Source: CAIYEO01 sp037139575 (lineage in GTDB: Bacteria; Patescibacteriota; Saccharimonadia; Saccharimonadales; UBA4665). From it: a stretch of DNA of 30,786 bases. Shown here one piece after another: positions 21,234-29,731 of the stretch. The position numbers were made by a program, and so were the translations under genes. Where the stretch lies: positions 1 through 30,786 of the forward strand of contig JBAXGD010000004.1 in the NCBI GenBank assembly GCA_037139575.1, written 5' to 3'. Positions within the stretch are counted from its first letter, which is position 1, and every line of letters begins with the position of its first letter. Below the pieces are notes generated by a model. The model was not told the DNA's origin, ran no database searches, and saw nothing but the letters and a program-made list of their open reading frames with translations.

Positions 21234-22679
21234 ATGGGTCAGGTACTATATAACAAATATCGTTCTAAAAACTTTGATGAAGTGATAGGCCAAGACTATA
21301 TAACTTCATCTCTTGATAATGCTCTGAAGAATAATAAAATAGCACATGCATATTTATTTACTGGCCCTAGAGGGGTTGGTAAGACTTCAGTAGCTAGAAT
21401 TTTGGCAAGATCTGTTAATGGCGTGATCGATTCAGAATCTACTCAGTTAGATATAATTGAAATCGATGCCGCGAGTAACAGAAGAATTGATGAAATCAGA
21501 GATCTCCGAGATAAAGTTAACATAGCTCCCACTAATTCAAAATATAAGGTCTATATTATTGACGAGGTTCACATGTTAACTAAGGAAGCATTTAACGCTC
21601 TTCTTAAGACTCTAGAAGAGCCACCTGCTCATGTGATTTTCATCTTAGCAACTACCGAATCTCACAAATTGCCTGAAACGATTATTAGTAGAACCCAAAG
21701 GTATAATTTCAAACCAATTGATCAAGAGAATTTAGTTGCTCATCTTAAGACCATAGCTAAAAAAGAAAAAATTAAGATTGATGATAACGCTCTTGAAGTT
21801 ATTGCTAATCATGGAGGAGGGTCATTCAGAGACAGCATTAGTATACTAGATCAACTCAGAAACAGAGATGATAAAATCACTATTAATATTGTGAATGAGA
21901 GCCTAGGATTACCACCAATTCAATCAATCTCCGCACTTGTATCAACAATCAATGACGGCAAAAAAGAGAGTATCATTAAAGATCTTTCGTTACTTTTCAA
22001 TAGTGGCTTTAGTGCTGGTCTGATTTCTAAACAAATTCTGAGTTTTCTCAGGAATGAGATGCTAATAAAAGGTAATGAAGCAAAATTCGATTACATGTCA
22101 TTAATGACTGATCTTATTGATGTTCCATCTAAATCAGATCCTGATGCTTTCCTTGAAATCTTACTTTATAAATACAGTACGAATAAAATTTCTATTACCG
22201 AGCAGGACCATAAGCCAAAACCTTCAGCTATTCGCACGCAGAATGTTGGTATAGCACCGATTAAGTCTAAAATAATTCATGAAACACCTAAGACGCCCGT
22301 GGCTAGTGTTGAGGAGCCTGCTAAAAAGAAGTCCACTCCAGCAAAGAATATTGAATTCAATAAGCTCATATGGAAAGATCTCCTTAATATAGTTAAGAAA
22401 ACGAATAACACTCTTTACGGACTTCTTATGATGGCCAGACCTAAAATGATTGAGGATACACTGAACCTTGATTTTGGTCATTTGTTCTATCAGAAAAAAA
22501 TAAATGATATAAAGAATAAAGACATCGTTACTTTGAAATTCAAGGAGTTAACTGGCCATGATATTGCAGTATCTGCAAATTATGCACCAGAGCTGAAGAA
22601 CATTGATACTAAAAAAGAGAATAATGATTTAAATAACATAAGCAATATTTTTGACGGTGCTGAGGTGCTACAATCATAA
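21234..22679 (+). CDS. dnaX: DNA polymerase III clamp-loader subunit DnaX, zinc module missing
   Basis: This 481-aa protein is the gamma/tau ATPase of the clamp loader. It has Walker A GPRGVGKT (44-51), Walker B IIDEVH (108-113), the LLKTLEEPP signature, sensor 1 TTE (141-143) and SRTQRYNF (about 152-159) with the arginine-finger region. Between Walker A and DIIEIDAASN the usual Cys4 zinc module (C-x8-CxxC-type, about 20-25 residues) is replaced by the short stretch VNGVIDSESTQL with no cysteine. Domain III and a short C-terminal region are present, but there is no long tau-specific tail, so it is probably a gamma-like form. Its ATG has no Shine-Dalgarno and follows a TATAAT box by 8 nt. dnaB starts 23 nt after the stop. 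Confidence 0.95.
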   Translation: MGQVLYNKYRSKNFDEVIGQDYITSSLDNALKNNKIAHAYLFTGPRGVGKTSVARILARSVNGVIDSESTQLDIIEIDAASNRRIDEIRDLRDKVNIAPTNSKYKVYIIDEVHMLTKEAFNALLKTLEEPPAHVIFILATTESHKLPETIISRTQRYNFKPIDQENLVAHLKTIAKKEKIKIDDNALEVIANHGGGSFRDSISILDQLRNRDDKITINIVNESLGLPPIQSISALVSTINDGKKESIIKDLSLLFNSGFSAGLISKQILSFLRNEMLIKGNEAKFDYMSLMTDLIDVPSKSDPDAFLEILLYKYSTNKISITEQDHKPKPSAIRTQNVGIAPIKSKIIHETPKTPVASVEEPAKKKSTPAKNIEFNKLIWKDLLNIVKKTNNTLYGLLMMARPKMIEDTLNLDFGHLFYQKKINDIKNKDIVTLKFKELTGHDIAVSANYAPELKNIDTKKENNDLNNISNIFDGAEVLQS

Positions 22680-22702
22680 AAAGATATTTCTAAGAGGGCA
22701 GC

Positions 22703-24058
22703 ATGGACAATCATCAATTAAACATTCCACCTCAGAATATTGAGGCAGAGGCATCATTACTAGGTTCAATCCTTATTGATAGTGATTCGCTTGTGAAAAT
22801 AGCAGATACTATTCATTCGGAAGATTTCTATGACCCAAGGCACCAAAAAATCTATGATGCTATACATCAACTCTATGAAAAGCATTATGCAATTGATGTT
22901 CTAACAATTACTGATCAAATAAAAAATAACGGACTTCTAGATGCAGCCGGCGGAGCTGGGTATATTACTGAGCTTACTAACTATGTCCCTACAGCTTCTC
23001 ATATTGAGCAGTATGCTGAAATAGTATCTCAAAAAGCACTTAGGCGAAGATTAATTAAAGCTTCACAAAATATTGCTAATCTTGGTTTTGACGAGACAAA
23101 AGTATTGCAAAACCTAATAGAAGAAGCTGAAACTAATATATTCAATGTTAGCCAGCAACATATCAAACAGAATGTTGTTAGTTTAGAAACAATTTTAGCT
23201 GAGAGTTTTGATAGATTAGACGATCTACATAAAGATAAAAACAAACTTAGGGGCGTGCCAACCGGCTTCAAAGATCTCGACAATATACTCGCGGGTCTTC
23301 AAAAATCTGATCTCTTCATCCTCGCTGCTCGACCGAGTATGGGTAAAACTGCATTTTCATTAGGCTTAGCGCATAATGTTGCGGTCAAAGCCGAACAAAC
23401 GGTTTTGCTCTTCAGTCTAGAAATGAGTAAAGAGCAACTTGTAGACAGATTACTTTCAACTGAATCTGGAGTTGATGCATGGAATCTTAGAACCGGTAAT
23501 CTTACTGATGCAGATTTCGAAAAAATAGGTAAGGCCATGGGTACTTTAAGTGAAGCTCCTATATATATTGATGATACGCCGGGCATAACAGTCAGCGATT
23601 TGAGGACAAGAGCGCGTAGAGAAGCTCACTTAAGGCCGCTTGGACTGATTATAGTAGATTATTTGCAATTAATGAGTGGTAGCCGTTCATCTGGAGATGG
23701 GAATAGGGTTCAAGAAATTTCCGAAATATCCAGGGGCTTAAAGGGTATTGCTCGTGAGCTGAATGTTCCCCTAATTGCCCTTAGTCAGTTGAGCCGTTCA
23801 GTAGAATCACGATCTCCACAAATTCCTCAGCTTTCAGACTTGAGAGAGTCTGGATCAATCGAGCAAGATGCAGACGTAGTAGCGTTTCTTTATCGCGAAG
23901 ATTACTACAATCCTGAAACTGATAGAAAAAATATTATCGACATATTTATTAAAAAACATAGAAATGGGCCAACCGGTGCAGTTGAACTTTACTTCGACCG
24001 TCAAAAGCAGAAGTTCACATCAATTGATTCTCGTCATAGTAATAATGCTTCTGAATAA
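22703..24058 (+). CDS. dnaB: Replicative DNA helicase DnaB
   Basis: This 451-aa protein is the hexameric replicative helicase. The N-terminal domain starts PPQNIEAEASLLGSIL, a linker follows, and the RecA-like ATPase domain has Walker A ARPSMGKTA (209-217), LLFSLEMSKEQLVDRL and the Walker B IIVDYLQLM. The later SQLSRSVESR and LRESGSIEQDADVV carry the H4 and arginine-finger segments. Length is standard and no intein is present. AGAGGG precedes the ATG. It forms an operon with dnaX, linking clamp loader and helicase. Confidence 0.98.
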   Translation: MDNHQLNIPPQNIEAEASLLGSILIDSDSLVKIADTIHSEDFYDPRHQKIYDAIHQLYEKHYAIDVLTITDQIKNNGLLDAAGGAGYITELTNYVPTASHIEQYAEIVSQKALRRRLIKASQNIANLGFDETKVLQNLIEEAETNIFNVSQQHIKQNVVSLETILAESFDRLDDLHKDKNKLRGVPTGFKDLDNILAGLQKSDLFILAARPSMGKTAFSLGLAHNVAVKAEQTVLLFSLEMSKEQLVDRLLSTESGVDAWNLRTGNLTDADFEKIGKAMGTLSEAPIYIDDTPGITVSDLRTRARREAHLRPLGLIIVDYLQLMSGSRSSGDGNRVQEISEISRGLKGIARELNVPLIALSQLSRSVESRSPQIPQLSDLRESGSIEQDADVVAFLYREDYYNPETDRKNIIDIFIKKHRNGPTGAVELYFDRQKQKFTSIDSRHSNNASE

Positions 24059-24059
24059 G

Positions 24060-24068
24060 TGTTATAAT
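24060..24068 (+). promoter_or_regulatory. Extended -10 (TGT-TATAAT) of the membrane protein gene, leaderless type
   Basis: TG-N-TATAAT ends 7 nt before the ATG at 24076, inside the 17-nt gap after dnaB. No Shine-Dalgarno fits. Confidence 0.6.
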
Positions 24069-24075
24069 TTTATAA

Positions 24076-25257
24076 ATGAAATTGATTAACAAAATAATTA
24101 AAAAAGAGCTCTTTTTTTACTATTTCCTCGGTATAGGGGCATTATTCACACTGTTTCTTTTTACTTTCAGACTTTCATCATTAAATACCGGTATGAACAA
24201 GTACGAAATAAATACTATAAGTTCATCGTCTAGTCTCACGGATCTCATTAATAACTCTTCAAATCTTCCTTACCGGTTTTTTATTTACTTAACGAACAGC
24301 ATATATCCTCACCATATATTCTTCTATAGACTTACGAGTGTAATATGGGCACTATTATTTATTTACATTTTCTATTTAGTCATCAAAAAGAAATTTGGCC
24401 CGAACATTGCAACAATTTTAGGACTACTACTCATGACATCGGCCTGGGTTCTCCATACTTCTAGAACTGCTGTTCCTGACGTACTTTACCTATCTACTAT
24501 TCTAATATTCTGGTTTAGGGAATATCTGAAAGAAAACCGGAACTTAAATAAATTATTTCTAGTACTAGTTTCTATGATTGTTTTCTATCTTTATGTTCCT
24601 GGAATGATTTGGATTGGATTAATTGGTATTTTATGGCAAAGGAAAATAATCAAAGAGCTCCTATCTAGATTAGAAAGGAAGTACATTTTACTAATTGGTT
24701 TTTATGGTCTTTTATTGTCGATTCCGTTGATATTTTCAATCGTCCACCAACCATCAAACCTACTCACAATTATTGGCCTTCCAAATTCATTTCCGAATCT
24801 ACTGAAAACTTTAACTAATCTATTGTTGCTGCCATACAATATCTTAATTAGCATGCATCAGAATTCCATACTTTGGCTAGGTGTTGCACCTCTCTTTGAT
24901 TTCTTCACATCGAGTTTGGTGTTATTTGGCCTGTATCGTTACATCCGTGAGTGGCCAAATAATTACATAAAGATAATTCTTGTGACAATCCTAGTTGCAT
25001 CTTTCCTTTATGCGCTCGGTGGACCGGTTACTATTACTATGTTGATTGGCTCACTTTATTTAATTGCTGCAACGGGCTTATCTTTCTTGATTACCAAATG
25101 GTTTAGAGTATTTCCCAAAAACCCTATTCCTAGAATACTTGGATCTTTATTGATTATTCTGGCAGTATTTGTAGCCGTAATTTATAACACCAGGAGCTAT
25201 TTTGTAGCTTGGCCTAATAATTCTAAGACAAGCCAGTACTACAAAAATCTACCATAG
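24076..25257 (+). CDS. Polytopic membrane protein, GT-C / family 39 glycosyltransferase-like
   Basis: This 393-aa protein has about nine to ten hydrophobic segments (first about 13-32, then 86-105, 110-127, 160-180, 200-222, 250-275, 285-300 and several to the C-terminus). The first external loop contains NKYEIN, where GT-C enzymes carry an acidic residue near helix 1. The WVLHTSRTAVPDVLYLS stretch (about 124-140) resembles the R-x-x-x-x-P pattern of PMT/ArnT-type glycosyltransferases. These move a sugar from a lipid carrier to an acceptor outside the membrane. The call rests on general layout and the motif, not a close match. It could also be an unassigned membrane protein. Its promoter lies in the short dnaB gap. 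Confidence 0.65.
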   Translation: MKLINKIIKKELFFYYFLGIGALFTLFLFTFRLSSLNTGMNKYEINTISSSSSLTDLINNSSNLPYRFFIYLTNSIYPHHIFFYRLTSVIWALLFIYIFYLVIKKKFGPNIATILGLLLMTSAWVLHTSRTAVPDVLYLSTILIFWFREYLKENRNLNKLFLVLVSMIVFYLYVPGMIWIGLIGILWQRKIIKELLSRLERKYILLIGFYGLLLSIPLIFSIVHQPSNLLTIIGLPNSFPNLLKTLTNLLLLPYNILISMHQNSILWLGVAPLFDFFTSSLVLFGLYRYIREWPNNYIKIILVTILVASFLYALGGPVTITMLIGSLYLIAATGLSFLITKWFRVFPKNPIPRILGSLLIILAVFVAVIYNTRSYFVAWPNNSKTSQYYKNLP

Positions 25258-25277
25258 TTATCTAATCAGTTAAATCT

Positions 25278-25286
25278 TGATATAAT
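25278..25286 (+). promoter_or_regulatory. Extended -10 (TGA-TATAAT) of the ybaB operon
   Basis: TG-N-TATAAT lies 22 nt before the ybaB ATG. Unlike other promoters here it leaves room for an AAGGAG Shine-Dalgarno (25297-25302). Confidence 0.65.
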
Positions 25287-25308
25287 AAACAAAACTAAAG
25301 GAGTAATT

Positions 25309-25602
25309 ATGAGCAGATTTGATCAAGCCAAAATGTTAATGAAGGTTAAGAAAGTACAAAAAGAGTTACAAAAAGAAATTATTACGGTTGAGGCTGGCGA
25401 TGGTGCAGTTAAAGTTGAGATTACCGGTGAACAAAAAATTAAACATGTGAAAATAGATCCAGAAATGATTGATCTCGAAGATATCGCACAATTAGAGCAT
25501 TGGGTTGAAGACGCTATAAAAGATGCGCTGTCTCAGAGTCAGAAAATTGCAGCAGAAAAAATGCAGCCTTTCATGGGCGCATTAGGCGATCTAGGTCTAT
25601 AA
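25309..25602 (+). CDS. ybaB: Nucleoid-associated protein YbaB/EbfC
   Basis: This 97-aa protein matches YbaB/EbfC. An N-terminal helix (FDQAKMLMKVKKVQKELQKE) is followed by the strand pattern VEAGDGAVKVEITGEQKIKHVKIDPEM and a long C-terminal helix ending GALGDLGL. It dimerises into a tweezer that binds DNA and is usually encoded beside dnaX and recR. Here dnaB and a membrane protein gene separate it from dnaX, but recR follows after 3 nt. An AAGGAG Shine-Dalgarno and extended -10 support the start. Confidence 0.93.
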   Translation: MSRFDQAKMLMKVKKVQKELQKEIITVEAGDGAVKVEITGEQKIKHVKIDPEMIDLEDIAQLEHWVEDAIKDALSQSQKIAAEKMQPFMGALGDLGL

Positions 25603-25605
25603 ATA

Positions 25606-26211
25606 ATGAGTGTTTTGCCTAGGGCATTGTCTGACCTTATATATTCACTTGAAGGTTTACCTGGCGTTGGCCCTAGAACTGCTGAGAGATATGCATATTT
25701 TCTTGTACAACATGATAAGAGCATTTCGAAGAAATTAGAAAAATCCTTATCTAATATTCATGATTCGATAAAGCTTTGTCCTATAACATTTGCATTAATA
25801 GATTCAAATATGGATTCGTCACCCCTCTATTCGGATGCAAATCGGGATAAAAAAGTAATTGCCGTAGTTGCTTCTCCTTTTGATATTCTTGCTATAGAGC
25901 GTATAGGGTCGTACCAAGGGACTTATCATGTTCTTGGAGGACTTGTTTCACCAATTGATGGTATAGGCCCTGAACAGCTTCATATTGCCGAATTGCTTAG
26001 AAGAATAAAAGACGATTCAGTCTTGGAAATAATTTTGGCAACTAATGCAAGTGTTGAAGGGGAAACAACTGCTCTCTACATCAACCAAGCATTAAATGAT
26101 ACAGGAGTAAGTGTCACCAGACTAGCTCGTGGGCTACCCATTGGAGTTGATTTAGAGTATGCAGATCAAATTACACTAGGACGTGCGATGGACGGGAGAA
26201 CGGCTTTATGA
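25606..26211 (+). CDS. recR: Recombination mediator RecR with degenerate zinc finger
   Basis: This 201-aa protein is RecR, which with RecO loads RecA at gaps. The helix-hairpin-helix LEGLPGVGPRTAERYAYFL (15-33) and the Toprim domain (VIAVVASPFDILAIE, YHVLGG, LATNASVEGETTALYI) are complete, and the Walker-B-like end RLARGLPIGVDLEY is normal. The Cys4 zinc finger between them is nearly lost: C58 remains but the other three positions read T61, S72 and Y75, with the following NRD kept. It overlaps the next gene by 4 nt (ATGA) and lies 3 nt after ybaB, so it is co-transcribed. Three lost ligands make zinc binding unlikely. Confidence 0.94.
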   Translation: MSVLPRALSDLIYSLEGLPGVGPRTAERYAYFLVQHDKSISKKLEKSLSNIHDSIKLCPITFALIDSNMDSSPLYSDANRDKKVIAVVASPFDILAIERIGSYQGTYHVLGGLVSPIDGIGPEQLHIAELLRRIKDDSVLEIILATNASVEGETTALYINQALNDTGVSVTRLARGLPIGVDLEYADQITLGRAMDGRTAL

Positions 26212-27209
26212 TAAATTACAAACAATACACCAATATAAAAGAATTAATTGAAAAATCCACTAATATCCTGATAATACAGGCCGATAATCCTGATGCCGAT
26301 AGTTTAGCTAGCTCGTTAGCCCTCGAACAAATTCTAGGTGACCTAAGTAAAAATACTTTTATGTACTGTAGTTTAGAAATGCCAAAATATTTGAGATATC
26401 TAGATGGTTGGGATAGGGTCAGTAATGATATGCCGTCAAAATTTGATATATCAATTATAGTTGATTGCAGCGCTGAATCTTTACTAGACAACCTCAAGAC
26501 TAATGGATTATATAAGAGTATTATGAAAAATCCACTCGTCATACTAGATCATCATGTAACTGAAGCTACTCTTAGCAGTCAATATAGCTGTATATTACAA
26601 ACTGTTTCCACGGGCGAGCTCATTTACGAACTTTCTGAAGAGTTCGGCTGGAAAAGGAATATGGTTTCAAGCAGAATGATTCTGAGTTCAATCATGTCTG
26701 ACTCACTAGGGTTAACCACAGAGTCTACTTCAGCTAGATCTATTGAGATAATTTCTGAGTTGGTTAAAAGTGGTGTTAGTATCCCGGAAATTGAAGAAAA
26801 ACGACGTGAGCTTATGAAAAAAAGTCGAAAAATTCTTTCATATAAGGCATTGTTAATAGAAAGAATTCAATATACAGGAGATGGTAGGGTAGCCTTTGTT
26901 CACATACCATGGTCTGAAATTGAAGAGTACTCAAATGACTATAATCCTTCGATGCTTGTAATTGACGAAATGAGACAAGTTGAAGGGGTTGAGGTTGTTG
27001 TTGCATTTAAATCGTATAAACAGGGTAGATTGACTGGTAAAATTCGAGCAAACTATGGTCATCCTATTGCAGATAAATTAGCTGAAAATTATAACGGAGG
27101 TGGCCATAAATATGCAAGTGGCTTTAAAATAGAGAATGTAGATGACATTGATGCTAAAATTGAAGAGATAATTAAATACGCTATTGAACTACTGAATGAA
27201 AATATATAA
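26208..27209 (+). CDS. DHH/DHHA1 phosphoesterase, NrnA-like
   Basis: This 333-aa protein is a DHH-family phosphoesterase of the NrnA/RecJ-like group (nanoRNase or pAp/c-di-AMP hydrolase in relatives). Motif I reads QADNPDADSLASSL (24-37); compared with the usual HxNPDxD the histidine position is Ala25, while D29 and D31 are kept. IIVDCSAESL and ILDHHVTE (DHH motif) follow. The DHHA1 domain ends with NYNGGGHKYASGFKIE, keeping the GGGH element. The missing motif I histidine may weaken one metal site or mark a subfamily. The gene overlaps recR by 4 nt and cysS by 14 nt, so all are coupled. The exact substrate is unknown. Confidence 0.88.
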   Translation: MINYKQYTNIKELIEKSTNILIIQADNPDADSLASSLALEQILGDLSKNTFMYCSLEMPKYLRYLDGWDRVSNDMPSKFDISIIVDCSAESLLDNLKTNGLYKSIMKNPLVILDHHVTEATLSSQYSCILQTVSTGELIYELSEEFGWKRNMVSSRMILSSIMSDSLGLTTESTSARSIEIISELVKSGVSIPEIEEKRRELMKKSRKILSYKALLIERIQYTGDGRVAFVHIPWSEIEEYSNDYNPSMLVIDEMRQVEGVEVVVAFKSYKQGRLTGKIRANYGHPIADKLAENYNGGGHKYASGFKIENVDDIDAKIEEIIKYAIELLNENI

Positions 27210-28611
27210 CACAATCTCAAGAAAAATTAATGAAATCATACCAATTGATTCATCACAGGTTACAATCTACACCTGTGGTCCAACTGTCTATGATTACCCA
27301 CACATTGGAAATTGGTTTACATTTATTAGATATGACCTATTAGTTCGTAGCCTTGCTTCGTTTGGGTACACAACTAAGTGGATATTGAATATTACTGACG
27401 TTGGTCATTTGGTTAGTGACGCAGATGAAGGTGATGATAAAATCCAGTCCAAAGCTGCAAAAGAGAATAAGGATGCCTGGGCAATTGCAGCTCATTATTC
27501 TGATTATTTTATTAAAGGGTTAGATTCTTTAAAAATAGTGAAGCCATTTGCAATCCCTAAAGCTACTGATCATATACAGGAACAAATTGATATGATTAAA
27601 GTCCTTGAAGATAAAGGATATACCTATAAGATTCATGACGGTGTGTATTTTAATACTGCTAAATTTTATCGATACACAAAGCTTGCTAAGCTCAAACTCG
27701 ACGAGCTAGAAGAAGGAGCTAGGGTTGAGGTTAATCCTGAAAAAATTAACCCATCTGATTTCGCTCTTTGGAAGTTCAGTAAAGACACAAATGGTAAACG
27801 TGATATGGAATGGGACAGCCCTTGGGGTACCGGTTTCCCGGGATGGCATATTGAATGTTCTGCTATGGCGCTCAAATATCTGGGCCCTACGATTGATATA
27901 CATGCTGGTGGTATTGAGCATATACCGGTTCATCACACAAATGAACTAGCTCAGAGTGAAGCAGCAAATGGTGTTAAATTTGTTCAATATTGGTTCCATG
28001 CCAACCATCTAATGATCAATGGTGAAAAAATCTCGAAGAGTTTGGGTAACGGTGTTAAGCTTGAAGAGATTTTCGATAAAGGATTTGAGGTTGATTCAAT
28101 AAGACTACTAGTCTTACAGTCGAATTATTACTCACAAGCGAATTTTAGTTTCGAAATTCTACAAACTGTACAAAATACACTCAGGAACTTAAGAGAAAGT
28201 TTCTCATGGGTTTATTCAGTTAAAGAGTTTGAAGAATCTGGAATGAATCTTGAATCAATGATTGAAGACATTAAAAAATCTATTCAGGAACAGATATCAG
28301 ACAATATGAATACACCAGAGGCACTTAAATATATCCATAAATTGAGCTCTGTATTTGGTTCGCTCAATAAAATCAGTAAAAGTGAGCTTATTGCACTCGA
28401 ATCATTCAATAGTTTCATAAATGAACTTTTTGGTATCAACTTGGTTTCGAAAAGAGAGCTAACGAAAAAAGAATCAGATCTACTTGATAAGAGAATTGAG
28501 TCAAGAAAAAATAATGACTGGGCTTCAGCTGATAAATTAAGAGAAGAACTTAAAGCTACAGGAATTGGACTACGGGATATTCCAGATAATACCTTATGGT
28601 ATCCTATTTAG
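27196..28611 (+). CDS. cysS: Cysteinyl-tRNA synthetase
   Basis: This 471-aa protein is a complete class Ia CysRS. It has the zinc ligand C27 in YTCGPTVYD, HIGN (36-39), GWHIECSAM with C221, and HHTNE (246-250) supplying the other zinc ligands, followed by GEKISKSLGN with the KMSKS loop at 278-282. The helical anticodon region and C-terminal extension are present. Zinc binding is therefore intact here, unlike in DnaX and RecR. The start overlaps the DHH gene by 14 nt. The stop overlaps the stop of the convergent permease gene by 8 nt. Confidence 0.97.
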   Translation: MKIYNTISRKINEIIPIDSSQVTIYTCGPTVYDYPHIGNWFTFIRYDLLVRSLASFGYTTKWILNITDVGHLVSDADEGDDKIQSKAAKENKDAWAIAAHYSDYFIKGLDSLKIVKPFAIPKATDHIQEQIDMIKVLEDKGYTYKIHDGVYFNTAKFYRYTKLAKLKLDELEEGARVEVNPEKINPSDFALWKFSKDTNGKRDMEWDSPWGTGFPGWHIECSAMALKYLGPTIDIHAGGIEHIPVHHTNELAQSEAANGVKFVQYWFHANHLMINGEKISKSLGNGVKLEEIFDKGFEVDSIRLLVLQSNYYSQANFSFEILQTVQNTLRNLRESFSWVYSVKEFEESGMNLESMIEDIKKSIQEQISDNMNTPEALKYIHKLSSVFGSLNKISKSELIALESFNSFINELFGINLVSKRELTKKESDLLDKRIESRKNNDWASADKLREELKATGIGLRDIPDNTLWYPI

Positions 28612-29689
28612 TCTTATAGCCTCTAGAAACTAAGAATTCTTCTACAAGCACTTTGATGCATCCTGCTATAGGTATTGCCATTAAACCGCCAATCAAACCA
28701 TCTAGACTTAATCCTATAAGCAATGAGACAAAAACCATAAGAGGCGTAAGATTAGTCTTGCTGGACTGAATCTTTGGCTGTATAACATAAGCCTCTATTT
28801 GCATATATAAAATATAGTAGAGGCCCACAATAAGCGCTGTGAGAGGTGAGTGAAAGAGAGAAACAGTTGTTACTATAACGAACCCGATTGTGTGACCAAC
28901 TAAAGGTATAACTGCACAAATGAAGACCAGTACCATTAAAGCCATTGGATAACTTACATTTAATACAAGAAGTGGGATTACTATTATTATTGAAGCGATG
29001 AATGCCATTAATACTTGGCCGTTGACATAACCTTTGATAACACCATACATATCCTTAGATATCTTGGAAGCTAATTCTTTTCTTGAATCGTCAATTAGGT
29101 AGTGAATATAAGAAAGCCATCTTGGGCCTTCAATTAATATCATGAATGTTAGAACTAATACTGTTAATACAGAAAAAATACTCGATGATATGTCAGTGAT
29201 GGTAGAGAAGGACTTTGAGCTTATTGTTTTAAGACTATTGCCTAGCTGAGTGGATATGCTGTCAATTTGTCCAGTTAGCTGGTAATGATTAATAAATCTG
29301 CCAATAGAACTGTCTTGATTATGTAAATCATGCACCAAATTTGGTGCAACTTTAATAAAATTTTCTGTTTGGCTTATAAGGGGAGGAACTATGCTTGCTA
29401 GAAATATAGTTAATATACCAAGTACCAATACCAGAGATATGGATATCCCCAATAATCTATTACCTCTGAGCTTTCCTGGTAATAAATGGCTGAGTTTGTG
29501 AACTGGTTCATTAATTGCAAGGGAGAGAAATATGCTTATTAGAATTAGCTTAACTGGTCCTGAAATTTTCCTCAACCCAATTAGAAAAATATAGGAAACA
29601 ACTACTATAATTACAATTCGGACAACATTCCGATTGGAAATATTTACATATGTGTCTTCTTTTTTGGAACGTTTGAATAAATTAAACAT
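28604..29689 (-). CDS. AI-2E family (PerM-like) permease
   Basis: This 361-aa polytopic protein matches the AI-2E/UPF0118 group. N-terminal helices at about 24-42 and 47-66 are followed by LVLVLGILTIFLASIVPPLISQ, a soluble amphipathic stretch (about 115-155) and a C-terminal helical cluster. The family's loop INEPVHKL is present, and the PLVGHTIGF and LIVGLYYILYMQIEAYVIQPKI segments are typical. Members have been proposed to export small molecules, and some act as Na+/H+ exchangers, so the substrate is open. Upstream GATAAT lies 6 nt before the ATG with a second TATAAT touching it, so the mRNA may be leaderless. It ends 8 nt inside cysS. Confidence 0.9.
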   Translation of the reverse strand: MFNLFKRSKKEDTYVNISNRNVVRIVIIVVVSYIFLIGLRKISGPVKLILISIFLSLAINEPVHKLSHLLPGKLRGNRLLGISISLVLVLGILTIFLASIVPPLISQTENFIKVAPNLVHDLHNQDSSIGRFINHYQLTGQIDSISTQLGNSLKTISSKSFSTITDISSSIFSVLTVLVLTFMILIEGPRWLSYIHYLIDDSRKELASKISKDMYGVIKGYVNGQVLMAFIASIIIVIPLLVLNVSYPMALMVLVFICAVIPLVGHTIGFVIVTTVSLFHSPLTALIVGLYYILYMQIEAYVIQPKIQSSKTNLTPLMVFVSLLIGLSLDGLIGGLMAIPIAGCIKVLVEEFLVSRGYKTK

Positions 29690-29695
29690 ATTATA

Positions 29696-29701
29696 ATTAT
29701 C
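29696..29701 (-). promoter_or_regulatory. Candidate -10 (GATAAT) of the permease gene
   Basis: On the minus strand GATAAT ends 6 nt before the ATG at 29689. A TATAAT directly abuts the ATG but would start transcription inside the gene. No Shine-Dalgarno is obvious. Confidence 0.4.
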
Positions 29702-29731
29702 TCACTAATTACAACTGAAGCAAGAAGGAAT

